From positions 1-46,162 of the forward strand of contig NZ_JAOQJF010000027.1 of NCBI RefSeq assembly GCF_025567195.1: 46,162 nucleotides of DNA. The letters are read 5' to 3'. A program made the translations under genes and the position numbers. Positions within the stretch are counted from its first letter, which is position 1. Each line of letters begins with the position of its first letter. Under the pieces are notes generated by a model. The model made no database searches. It saw only the letters and a list, made by a program, of their open reading frames with translations, and was not told where the DNA came from. Positions 24,567 to 31,869 of the stretch are shown here, in pieces. The stretch comes from Alitiscatomonas aceti. Its GTDB lineage: Bacteria > Bacillota > Clostridia > Lachnospirales > Lachnospiraceae.

Positions 24567-24653
24567 ATAACGCAAATAAGCATTCCCGTCCACGACGATA
24601 ATGCTGCCAATAATTCGGATCACGACTGCGATTAGTACCAGTTCCATCATCAT
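24555..24653 (-). CDS. ilv leader peptide, branched-chain amino acid-rich
   Basis: A 32-residue peptide starting at an ATG triplet (24645-24653; MMMELVLIAVVIRIIG, then SIIVVDGNAYLRYAET), preceded by GGGAAGGAGA. Thirteen of residues 5-21 are Leu, Ile or Val, including runs VV, II, II and VV. It ends at TAA 24555, directly on the anti-terminator segment. This arrangement is the textbook ribosome-stalling sensor of Leu/Ile/Val-tRNA charging, as known for enteric ilv and leu operons. Which of the three ATGs is used is unclear; the one with best spacing is not obvious. Confidence 0.85.
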   Translation of the reverse strand: MMMELVLIAVVIRIIGSIIVVDGNAYLRYAET

Positions 24654-24688
24654 TGTATCTGCGTCTCCTTCCCTTAATGTTAGTTTAT

Positions 24689-24716
24689 ATTATACAAATT
24701 TCATCTGAAATTGCAA
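24689..24716 (-). promoter_or_regulatory. ilv operon promoter
   Basis: TTGCAA (24711-24716), 16-bp spacer, TATAAT (24689-24694) on the minus strand, about 36 bp before the leader peptide ATG. The spacer holds a perfect ATTTCA-GA-TGAAAT palindrome that could be an operator. Confidence 0.7.
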
Positions 24717-24835
24717 GTGCTTTATTTTCATATTTTCCATAAATCTTGGTTATGGTACGGCGAAACCGTGCGCCCCGCTGCGGGGCCAGGCGGCCGGTCG
24801 TCTTCCCGGCAGAGTCACAGTGCTCCGGCCTTCGG
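24717..24835. other. Gap between the unknown membrane protein and the ilv promoter
   Basis: No gene. A GCCCCGC-T-GCGGGGC hairpin (24777-24791) lacks a T run. A 14-base near-repeat (gtcgtcttcccggca and gtcatcttcccggca, about 40 bp apart) lies here and reaches into the 3' end of the neighbouring gene. Confidence 0.4.
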
Positions 24836-25630
24836 TCATCTTCCCGGCAGGAACCGGTCTGCCGGCACATGGATGTCCACGCTGAACGCCGTTTTTATAA
24901 GCCAGAGGAAGAACCACAGCACCAGCACCGGTATCACACAGTTAATGATGATCAGGACCGCCACTGCATCCACAAAGCGGCCCAGCGCCTTTTTGGCCTG
25001 ATCCACTGCTCCATTGAGCTTCTCTCCTACCCCTAAGATCCAGCCGGACAGTCCCTTTTCCTCTCCGGATGCCTCCGCCGCTTCCTCTTCCACCGCTCCT
25101 GCGGCTTTTTCCGCCTCCTCAATGGTCTGGCTGACCTCAAAGGCCTCCTCGATCAGACTGCTGACCTTTAAGCTCGCGGGGATCACCATAAATATGGCGA
25201 GGCCGGTCACAGCAAGGCGCAGGGCTAAACGTTTTAAAACACCGGAGGATAAAAACATTCCCAGGATCCCCAGGACGCAGGCAGCCGGGATCAGAAGAGA
25301 AAAGGCCGCATGGCCCGTAATGGCCAAAAGGAACTTCTCCAGCATCACAGCCCCCGCGGCGATCATCAGATAGCTCCCAAGCTCTGCGATCTGGTCCGCC
25401 AGGGGAGTCGTGGCATCCCCCGGAATGGCTGCCACAGCGATGGAGCTGGCCGCCACAGCCGCCGTCATCTCCATGACCGTGATCTTCTTTTCCTCCAGGG
25501 CCTCCATGGAGGCCTTATGGTATTCCGGCGCAGATACTCTTTCCGATACTACAAAAGCCGAAAGCGCTGCCACTGCAAGCAGCACCAGGGCCAGGACCGT
25601 CTTCTGCATCATATTTTTATTTAATTCCAT
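24836..25630 (-). CDS. Unknown integral membrane protein
   Basis: A 264-residue protein, not recognised. It has an N-terminal hydrophobic segment (residues 9-28), further membrane segments at about 79-110, 112-130 and 134-156, then a Glu/Ala-rich stretch (about 163-195; EEAFEVSQTIEEAEKAAGAV, EEEAAEASGEEKG) that looks like a coiled or acidic helix, and a final hydrophobic segment (about 222-247). RBS AAAGGATAAC precedes ATG 25630. Downstream lies the ilv promoter; upstream lies the terminator of the PRTase-like gene, so it is probably a single transcription unit. Confidence 0.75.
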   Translation of the reverse strand: MELNKNMMQKTVLALVLLAVAALSAFVVSERVSAPEYHKASMEALEEKKITVMEMTAAVAASSIAVAAIPGDATTPLADQIAELGSYLMIAAGAVMLEKFLLAITGHAAFSLLIPAACVLGILGMFLSSGVLKRLALRLAVTGLAIFMVIPASLKVSSLIEEAFEVSQTIEEAEKAAGAVEEEAAEASGEEKGLSGWILGVGEKLNGAVDQAKKALGRFVDAVAVLIIINCVIPVLVLWFFLWLIKTAFSVDIHVPADRFLPGR

Positions 25631-25721
25631 GTTCTGTTATCCTTTCTCTTATGGTACGGCTTTCTCTCACGGAATGGGGACCCCGGAAGGACCGGCTGCC
25701 GGCCGCTTTTTCCTATGGCAT

Positions 25722-25754
25722 AAAAAAGGCGTCCAGAGACAGCCGCAGGACGCC
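25722..25754 (-). terminator. Terminator after the PRTase-like gene
   Basis: Minus strand GGCGTCC / GGACGCC with a 13-nt loop, followed by TTTTTTA. It ends the 25772-26410 gene 18 bp after its stop. Confidence 0.85.
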
Positions 25755-25771
25755 GTTTTTCGTTTTCCCGT

Positions 25772-26410
25772 TTACAGTTTTGAATATCCGTATGGATTGA
25801 TCAGCGCATCCAGCTTCTTTCCTTCCTTGCAGATCGGACAGTTGCGGTAATCGCTGAACATATAATCCGGCAGCTCCCGCTTTCCGAATACGGATTTGAT
25901 GGGGATCCCGTTCATCTCGTCCAGGGCGCTGAACACTGCCGATACGCTCTGGATGATGCCGCCGTAATACTGGATTCCCTCGATGCCCTTGTTGATGGTA
26001 AGACCCGTGGTCACGGTGGCAGTCAGAAGGATCACATTCTTCCCGTTTAACATGGGACGGAAATTATCCTTGAACATGATCTGGCTGTTGCTGTTGAATT
26101 CGGGCTTGATGATATAAATGGTCTTATGGGCGTTCAGGGACAGGAAGCCGCCCTTTGTCAGCTCCTCTGCCAGAAGCGTTCCGATGACCTCTGTTCCTTC
26201 CATGCATACGATGGTATCCACGACCATGTCATACAGGTACATATGTACCAGTGCCCTGGCGATCTCCTGGGCCTCACTGACGCGGCTCTTGATGGTCGTC
26301 AGATCGATATAATAATTGGTGTGGGCATGGTTGGTGGCAAAATGGCCTTTCGTGACCTTTAAGCCAACGTCCGTTCCGGGTGCATAAATTTTCTCGTACT
26401 TCAGCTCCAT
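25772..26410 (-). CDS. Orotate phosphoribosyltransferase-like (PRTase-fold) protein
   Basis: A 212-residue protein with a type I PRTase-like core. The place of the PRPP loop is NVILLTATVTTGLTINKGIEG (about 125-145). In active PRTases this stretch reads with an acidic pair before the TTG; here Asp-Asp is replaced by Thr-Ala. The N-terminus (MELKYEKIYAPGTDVGLKVTKGHFATNHAHTNYYIDLTTIKSR) and the C-terminal CPICKEGKKLDAL, which could bind a metal with only two Cys, are unusual. I infer a PRTase fold that may have lost or changed catalysis, perhaps a regulator. AGGAGG precedes ATG 26410. It has its own promoter and terminator. Confidence 0.65.
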   Translation of the reverse strand: MELKYEKIYAPGTDVGLKVTKGHFATNHAHTNYYIDLTTIKSRVSEAQEIARALVHMYLYDMVVDTIVCMEGTEVIGTLLAEELTKGGFLSLNAHKTIYIIKPEFNSNSQIMFKDNFRPMLNGKNVILLTATVTTGLTINKGIEGIQYYGGIIQSVSAVFSALDEMNGIPIKSVFGKRELPDYMFSDYRNCPICKEGKKLDALINPYGYSKL

Positions 26411-26466
26411 AGATCTGCCTCCTTTTTATGGGTTTCACGCACATAGCCGTTCAGATATCTGACTCT

Positions 26467-26495
26467 ATTATACTAAACCTTCCGAGGTATCACAA
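26467..26495 (-). promoter_or_regulatory. Promoter of the PRTase-like gene
   Basis: TTGTGA (26490-26495), a 17-bp spacer, TATAAT (26467-26472), 57 bp upstream of the gene start on the minus strand. Confidence 0.7.
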
Positions 26496-26554
26496 GAAAA
26501 ATTTACACATTTTATCTATTTTTTTGAAATAGAGTTACTATTTTCCCATTTTCT

Positions 26555-27430
26555 TTACCAGGCCAGCACCTCATGACCGTCCTCGGTCACCAGCACCATG
26601 ATCTCCCACTGGGCCGACGGCTTCCCATCCTCCGTATAAATGGTCCAGCCGTTTCCATCGTCCACAAAGATCTCGTCGCCGCCCATATTGACCATGGGTT
26701 CAATGGTAAAGATCATGCCCGGAGCCATAAGCATTTCCGTTCCCCTGCGGGTCACATAGCTGACAAAGGGATCCTCATGGAATTCCAGTCCCACGCCGTG
26801 GCCTCCCACATCCTCCACCACTGTATAGCCGTGCTTTTTCACATGGTCATGGACGGCCTGGCCCATGTCTCCCAGATATCCCCATGGCTTCACCTCCTGG
26901 AGCCCCTTTTCCACCGCTTCCCTGGTGACGCGCACCAGCTTCTCCTTTTCCGGTCCCACATCCCCGATCATGAACATACGGGAGGAATCGGAATAATAGC
27001 CGTGGAGGATGGTGGACACGTCCACGTTGATGATATCGCCCTCCTTTAAGACCACGTCCTCCGACGGGATACCGTGGCACACCTGGGCGTCGATGGAGGT
27101 GCAGACGCTTTTGGGGAAACCCTCATAGCCCAGAGGAGCCGGGATCCCTCCGTGCTTTGTTGTATAATCATACACCCACTGGTCGATCTCCGCCGTTGTG
27201 ATCCCGGCCCTGATCCGCTCTGCCACGTAGTCCAGCACCGCCACATTAAGCTTTCCGCTCTCCCGGATCCCCTGGATCTGCTCCGGCGTTTTTATGATCT
27301 TGTGGGACGGCACCTCATGGCCCATGAACCGGGCTCTGCTCACCCTTCTGTCGAATTCCTGGTGACACTGGCCGTAGGGCTTTCCGCTCCCGCACCAGCA
27401 TGGGTCTCCGCTTCCGATTCTCTTTAACAT
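26555..27430 (-). CDS. map: Methionine aminopeptidase type I with N-terminal SEC-C motif
   Basis: A 291-residue enzyme removing N-terminal Met from new proteins. The N-terminus has a SEC-C zinc motif (DPCWCGSGKPYGQCH, residues 9-23), as in many clostridial MetAPs, thought to tether it to the ribosome. The pita-bread core has the usual metal ligands: Asp in INVDVS and DSSRMF, His in GHGVGLEFHEDP, Glu in FTIEPMVNMG and Glu in WEIMVLVTEDG. Its ATG follows the yaaA stop directly (TAAATG), so the two are co-translated. Confidence 0.95.
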   Translation of the reverse strand: MLKRIGSGDPCWCGSGKPYGQCHQEFDRRVSRARFMGHEVPSHKIIKTPEQIQGIRESGKLNVAVLDYVAERIRAGITTAEIDQWVYDYTTKHGGIPAPLGYEGFPKSVCTSIDAQVCHGIPSEDVVLKEGDIINVDVSTILHGYYSDSSRMFMIGDVGPEKEKLVRVTREAVEKGLQEVKPWGYLGDMGQAVHDHVKKHGYTVVEDVGGHGVGLEFHEDPFVSYVTRRGTEMLMAPGMIFTIEPMVNMGGDEIFVDDGNGWTIYTEDGKPSAQWEIMVLVTEDGHEVLAW

Positions 27431-28237
27431 TTATTTTTCCTCTTTTCCATGATTTTTTATGAACACAAAGCTGTTTTCCTCCGAATGCTCCGGAGAATAC
27501 CCGTAGCCGGATACGGAAAACTCTTTGACTGCTTCCACATCTGTAACATTGTTTTCTGCCAGAAAACGGACCATCTCTCCTCTGGCCATTTTGGCCTCCG
27601 TGGCCTTTACCTTTACTTTTCCATCCTTCAACACGCCAAAGACACAGGTAACAAACCGGATATCCGGCGTCAGGAACAGCTCGATGGCTTTGCTGTATTC
27701 CCTGGAGGCCAGATTTATGATCACAGGCGTATTTTCTGCCTTCCCGCTGCTGCCCGGCGCTGTCTCCTCTTCTGTCTTTCCGGTCAGCTCCTCAAACAGA
27801 CTGCTCCCCCAGAAATCGTACAGATCCTTCTTTCCATCCACCGCCAGCCTGGCCTGCATTTCCAGGCGGTAGGGCGTTACCCGGTCGTCGGGCCGCAGGA
27901 TCCCATAAAAACCGCTCAGGATCCGCAGATGGTTTTTTACGTATTCCCACTGGTCATGGGAAAACAGGTGAGGCGCCATATACTGGTACTGGATCCCCAC
28001 ATAGGAAAGAAGGGCCGGCGTCAGAGCCCGGTCCAGATCCATGGCCTGGTACCGCTCAAAATTTTCCCGGGTGATCCGGTCGTTGGCCTTAAACAGCTCC
28101 TTAAGCTCCTCTTCTGACATGGAGCAGAGCCGTTCATGCAGCCGTTTTGTCCGGTCCAGAAACACCGGGAAACCGCCGGGTTCAAACAGATCGCTGCATT
28201 CTTCCATTTTCTTTGCGGGGGAAATAATGATCTTCAT
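27431..28237 (-). CDS. yaaA: YaaA-family (DUF328) peroxide-stress protein
   Basis: A 268-residue protein with the family start MKIIISPAKKM and conserved parts LFKANDRITRENFERYQAM, FYGILRPDDRVTPYRLEMQ and INLASREYSKAIE. In E. coli YaaA lowers intracellular free iron and protects DNA under peroxide stress; a DNA-binding fold has been proposed. Length (about 260) is normal. It starts after AAGGAG at 28237 and is followed without a gap by map. It is divergent from pcp across 203 bp. Confidence 0.92.
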   Translation of the reverse strand: MKIIISPAKKMEECSDLFEPGGFPVFLDRTKRLHERLCSMSEEELKELFKANDRITRENFERYQAMDLDRALTPALLSYVGIQYQYMAPHLFSHDQWEYVKNHLRILSGFYGILRPDDRVTPYRLEMQARLAVDGKKDLYDFWGSSLFEELTGKTEEETAPGSSGKAENTPVIINLASREYSKAIELFLTPDIRFVTCVFGVLKDGKVKVKATEAKMARGEMVRFLAENNVTDVEAVKEFSVSGYGYSPEHSEENSFVFIKNHGKEEK

Positions 28238-28253
28238 CGGATGTTTTCGCTCC

Positions 28254-28282
28254 TTGCATATTTTTCCAGCCTTCGGTATAAT
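28254..28282 (+). promoter_or_regulatory. pcp promoter and structured leader
   Basis: TTGCAT (28254-28259), a 17-bp spacer, TATAAT (28277-28282). The 158-bp leader that follows has a GGGCCGCG/CGCGGCCC hairpin, repeats of CCGGCTCCGG, and a CAGAATGG/CCATTCTG hairpin (28382-28407). None is followed by a T run. Confidence 0.6.
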
Positions 28283-28440
28283 GAGGATATCAGAGGGCCG
28301 CGCTCCGCGGCCCGGGGCTCCGGCTCCGGCACTGGATATTTCCGGCTCCGGACCGGGTCCCCGTCACTTATCATACATTCACAGAATGGGTTTGTCAAAC
28401 CATTCTGCACAGGGGTGTACAGCAGGAAAGGGGAAACGTC

Positions 28441-29082
28441 ATGAAGGTATTAGTCACAGGGTTCGATCCGTTTGGCGGCGAATCCATAAATCCGGCCTGG
28501 GAGGCCGTAAAATGTATCAGAAATGAGATCGCCGGGGCAGAGATCGTCACCATGCAGATCCCAACCGTAGTCGGCAGATCCATTGAAAGGATCCATGAAA
28601 AGATGAAGGAACTCCAGCCGGATATGGTCATAAGCGTCGGCCAGGCAGGCGGCAGGTTCGGCGTAACGCCGGAGCGGGTAGCCATCAACATCACCGACGC
28701 CAGGATCCCCGATAACGAAGGAAACCAGCCCATTGACGAGCCAGTTTTTGCGGATGGGGATGCCGCGTACTTCAGCAATCTTCCCGTGAAGGCCATGGTC
28801 CAGGCCATCAAGGACGCCGGATATCCGTCCAGTCTGTCCAACTCCGCCGGAACCTATATCTGCAACCATGTGATGTACGGGATCCTCTATTATATCCATA
28901 AGGAATTCCCGGATGTCCGCGGCGGCTTTATCCATGTACCATACGCCGCATCCCAGGCAGTCAATAAACCCAATACGCCGTCCATGGCCATTGCAGACAT
29001 CACCGCAGCCCTGGAGGCCGCCATTGAGGCCGCCGTCCGCAACACATGCGATATCCGGGCAGTGGGCGGGGAGATCCATTAA
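28441..29082 (+). CDS. pcp: Pyroglutamyl-peptidase I
   Basis: A 213-residue cysteine peptidase that removes N-terminal pyroglutamate. The catalytic triad is visible: E79 (ERVAIN), C141 (SNSAGTYICNHVMYG) and H165 (FIHVPY). The start MKVLVTGFDPFGG matches the family. The catalytic residues are all kept, so it should be active. RBS AGGAAAGGGGAAAC lies before ATG 28441. It stands alone, with a terminator after it. Confidence 0.96.
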   Translation: MKVLVTGFDPFGGESINPAWEAVKCIRNEIAGAEIVTMQIPTVVGRSIERIHEKMKELQPDMVISVGQAGGRFGVTPERVAINITDARIPDNEGNQPIDEPVFADGDAAYFSNLPVKAMVQAIKDAGYPSSLSNSAGTYICNHVMYGILYYIHKEFPDVRGGFIHVPYAASQAVNKPNTPSMAIADITAALEAAIEAAVRNTCDIRAVGGEIH

Positions 29083-29139
29083 GGGGATAGTCCGCCCCGG
29101 CGTATATAAAATATCAGTTTCAACTGAAAAATCATATCA

Positions 29140-29187
29140 AATACGTCCTGTAAGAGCATACATGCTCTGATGCAGGGCGTATTTTTG
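29140..29187 (+). terminator. pcp terminator
   Basis: AATACG-TCCTG pairs with CAGG-GCGTATT around an inner AGAGCAT/ATGCTCT hairpin, followed by TTTTTG and TTTTTC. Confidence 0.8.
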
Positions 29188-29271
29188 TTTTTCTCATCTT
29201 CCAGTCCGCTATCCGCGAAAATCACAAAGTCTTTTGCGGGAAGCGGTCCTGCCTCATAAAAACAAATCATT

Positions 29272-29292
29272 GACTGCACGCGGCGTGCAGTC
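29272..29292 (+). promoter_or_regulatory. MerR-type operator in the merR promoter
   Basis: A perfect palindrome of two 10-bp arms (GACTGCACGC and GCGTGCAGTC) around a single G. It overlaps the end of a TTGACT -35-like hexamer (29270-29275) and fills the spacer, as MerR operators do. It lies 31 bp upstream of the MerR start. A clear -10 is not obvious. Confidence 0.65.
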
Positions 29293-29322
29293 TTACGCTG
29301 AAAAGGAAGATGAGGTAATGAT

Positions 29323-29655
29323 GTGGAAGCGAAAACGTTGCGAGAAATATGCGCCGGTACCGGAGTATCCAGGCGTACCATCCAGGGATATGAAAAAGCC
29401 GGGCTGGTTTCTGCCTCCGGTAAAAATAAATATGGCCACCTGCTCTATGACCAAGCGGCAGAGGAACGGATCCGGAACATCCGTTTCTATCAGCAGATCG
29501 GGTTTCCGGTCCGCGAAATATCCGGGATTATTGACGCTTCCATCCCAGTGAAGCGCAAAGCCCTAAAAAACAGGATCAAGGCGTTAAAAAGGGAGCAGGA
29601 TGAGCTGAAACGTCTGATAGAAAAAGCGTTGAAGCTGCTGGACTCGCTCTCATGA
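29323..29655 (+). CDS. MerR-family transcriptional regulator (small)
   Basis: A 110-residue regulator. The HTH is LREICAGTGVSRRTIQGYEKAGLV (6-29), followed by the wing (SGKNKYGHLLYDQAAEERI) and a C-terminal coiled-coil (about 80-105; KRKALKNRIKALKREQDELKRL), which in MerR proteins forms the dimer. No metal-binding Cys is seen and there is no effector domain beyond the coil, so the ligand is unknown. It starts at GTG 29323 with GAGG 7 nt before. The next gene (29718) is a secreted protein and may be its target. Confidence 0.9.
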   Translation: MEAKTLREICAGTGVSRRTIQGYEKAGLVSASGKNKYGHLLYDQAAEERIRNIRFYQQIGFPVREISGIIDASIPVKRKALKNRIKALKREQDELKRLIEKALKLLDSLS

Positions 29656-29717
29656 TACGCTGCCGGCAGGAACGTTCCCAGGAATTACCAAAAACCATTA
29701 TACTAGGAGGAATCATA

Positions 29718-30305
29718 ATGAACATGAAGAAAACAGCTCTCGCAGGAGTCTGTGCTGCGGCCATGACAATTTCCATGGGGCTCACCGCCTTTGGAGGACA
29801 GTGGAGATCTGATGCCCACGGCTGGTGGTACCAAAACGAGGATGGAAGCTATCCAGCAGATGCCTGGCAGTGGATCGACGGAAACAGCGATGGAACAGCC
29901 GAATGTTACTTCTTCGACAGCCAGGGATACTGTATGACGAATACTGTAACCCCCGACGGCAGCACGGTGAACGAGTATGGAGCCTGGACCATAAATGGCA
30001 CGGTCCAGGTGAAGGCTTTCCCCAGGGAATCCGGAGCCACAGATGGGATCCGGTCCGAATTTAAAAAGGCGCTGGATACATATGAGCAGTTTTTCGACGA
30101 GTACTGCGCCTTCATGAACAGGTACTCCAATTCCGGTTACAGCCCCGAAATGATGGGAGACTATGTCGCTTTCCTCTCAAAGTACCAGGAAGCCATGGAT
30201 AGCCTCAACCGACTGGATAACCAGGAATTAAATAACTCAGAGCTTCTGTATTATCTGGAGGTCACTGAGCGCATTACCCAGAAACTGACAGAGGTTTCCC
30301 TGTAA
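29718..30305 (+). CDS. Secreted protein with cell-wall-binding-like repeat
   Basis: A 195-residue protein with a signal peptide (MNMKKTALAGVCAAAMTISM, then GLTAFGG; cleavage likely near residue 25). The next part (WRSDAHGWWYQNEDGSYPADAW, Trp-, Gly- and Tyr-rich) resembles choline-binding/glucan-binding repeats. The C-terminal half (about 100-195) is helical and Tyr/Phe/Asn-rich without known motifs. I placed the start at 29718 because AGGAGG lies at 7 nt; earlier in-frame Met/Ile codons have no ribosome site. Exported to the envelope; binding partner unknown. Confidence 0.8.
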   Translation: MNMKKTALAGVCAAAMTISMGLTAFGGQWRSDAHGWWYQNEDGSYPADAWQWIDGNSDGTAECYFFDSQGYCMTNTVTPDGSTVNEYGAWTINGTVQVKAFPRESGATDGIRSEFKKALDTYEQFFDEYCAFMNRYSNSGYSPEMMGDYVAFLSKYQEAMDSLNRLDNQELNNSELLYYLEVTERITQKLTEVSL

Positions 30306-30344
30306 TAGGAAGGGATTGTAAAAACTGTGTGAATTTAAAAAAAG

Positions 30345-30382
30345 AACGTATGGGCGGCCCCTTTTGGGGCCGCCCATACGTT
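30345..30382. terminator. Bidirectional terminator between the secreted protein gene and uxaA
   Basis: 17-bp perfect arms (AACGTATGGGCGGCCCC / GGGGCCGCCCATACGTT) around TTTT. T-rich runs follow on both strands, so it ends both converging transcripts. Confidence 0.95.
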
Positions 30383-31861
30383 TTACAGTACAACGCCGTC
30401 CTTAAAGATGGAGATCTCTCTGAATCCCTTCTCCTCGGCCTTTGTCTGCTTTCCGTCTGCCGTTTCGATCACCAGCTGCAGCAGTCTCTTTGCAGCGTCG
30501 TCGATGGATTCTCCATCGGCGATGGGGCCGGCGTCAAAGTCGATCCAGCCCTTTTTCTTTTCCGCAAGCTGGCTGTTGGTGGCCAGCTTAAGAGTCGGGG
30601 CCGGAGCTCCGAAGGGGGTTCCCCTTCCTGTGGTGAACAGGATCATATGGGCTCCTGCCGCTGTCATGGCTGTGGCGGAGACCAGATCGTTTCCAGGTCC
30701 ATACAGCATATTGAGCCCCTTGGCTGTCACCGGATCTCCGTAGCCGATCACGTCCATGATGGGAGCCGTACCGCCCTTCTGGACACAGCCGCAGGACTTG
30801 TCCTCCAGGGTGGTGATCCCGCCCTGACGGTTTCCGGGACTGGGGTTGTCATAAACCACCTCATTATGGCTGATAAAATAATTCTTAAAGCCATTGATCA
30901 TGTCCACGGCCTTTTCAAACACCGCTTCATTGACGCAGCGGTTCATTAAGAAGCCCTCTGCGCCAAACATCTCCGGCACCTCTGTGAGCACGGTGGAGCC
31001 GCCTCTGGCCGCCATCATGTCGCTGAAGCGGCCCACAGCCGGATTGGCCGTGATCCCGGATAAGCCGTCAGAGCCGCCGCACTTCATGCCGATGACCAGC
31101 TCGCTTACAGGAATGGGCTCTCTCTTAAACTGGGACGCATATTCCGCACACTGCTTTAACAGCTCCCGGCCCTCAGAAAACTCATCCCCGGCTTCCTGGC
31201 AGATCAGGAATTTTACCCGGTCCTTATCGTAATCGCCCAGCTCCTCTAAGAACTGCTCGTGGGTCAGATTTTCACAGCCCAGTCCCAGCACCAGCACAGC
31301 CGCCGCGTTGGGATGACGCACCAGGGCCGCCAGAAGCTTCCTTGTCTGGGCATGGTCCTCGCCGGTCTGGCTGCATCCGAAGGGATGGGGGAAGGTGTAA
31401 AGACCGTCGATGGTCCCTGTCACAAGATCCTGATTGTCCCGCACCATCTTCTTGGCCACATCGTTGACGCAGCCCACCGTGGGAATGATCCAGATCTCAT
31501 TGCGGATGGCGGCGCGGCCATCCTTTCTGCGGAAGCCCTGGAAAGTCTCCGGCTCCACCTTTTCAGGGAATGTGAGGCTTGGGGTATAGGTGTACTCCAT
31601 CTCACCTTCCAGGTTGGTCTTTACGTTATGGGTGTGCATCCAGGTTCCCGGAGCAGCATCCTCGGTGGCATGACCGATAGGAAAGCCATATTTTACCACA
31701 TTTTCACCCTTTTTGATGGGAAGAAGGGCGATCTTATGGCCCTGGGGGATGTCCATAAGAGCTTTAACAGTGATCCCTCCGGCGGTGATCTCCTCGCCTT
31801 CTGCGATGGGATGGAGAGCCACTGCCACGTTGTCCAGATCAGAAATCCTTATTGTCTTCAT
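30383..31861 (-). CDS. uxaA: Altronate dehydratase (UxaA family)
   Basis: A 492-residue enzyme that dehydrates D-altronate to 2-keto-3-deoxygluconate, in the late hexuronate pathway. The N-terminal SAF domain (about 1-90; VAVALHPIAEGEEITAGGI, PQGHKIALLPIKKGE) precedes the catalytic domain (GFRRKDGRAAIRNEIWIIPTVGCVNDVA, HPFGCSQTGEDHAQT, LGLGCENLTHEQF, GMKCGGSDGLSGITANPAVGRFSD). Conserved Cys and His suggest a metal centre. It starts at ATG 31861, 8 bp after the uxaB stop, and is last in its operon. Confidence 0.93.
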   Translation of the reverse strand: MKTIRISDLDNVAVALHPIAEGEEITAGGITVKALMDIPQGHKIALLPIKKGENVVKYGFPIGHATEDAAPGTWMHTHNVKTNLEGEMEYTYTPSLTFPEKVEPETFQGFRRKDGRAAIRNEIWIIPTVGCVNDVAKKMVRDNQDLVTGTIDGLYTFPHPFGCSQTGEDHAQTRKLLAALVRHPNAAAVLVLGLGCENLTHEQFLEELGDYDKDRVKFLICQEAGDEFSEGRELLKQCAEYASQFKREPIPVSELVIGMKCGGSDGLSGITANPAVGRFSDMMAARGGSTVLTEVPEMFGAEGFLMNRCVNEAVFEKAVDMINGFKNYFISHNEVVYDNPSPGNRQGGITTLEDKSCGCVQKGGTAPIMDVIGYGDPVTAKGLNMLYGPGNDLVSATAMTAAGAHMILFTTGRGTPFGAPAPTLKLATNSQLAEKKKGWIDFDAGPIADGESIDDAAKRLLQLVIETADGKQTKAEEKGFREISIFKDGVVL

Positions 31862-31869
31862 ATTTCAAA

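Noticed and set aside
24348..24720. T-box riboswitch upstream of ilvB
   Set aside because: No T-box GGGTGG-type sequence or specifier loop was seen. The leader peptide explains the terminator better.
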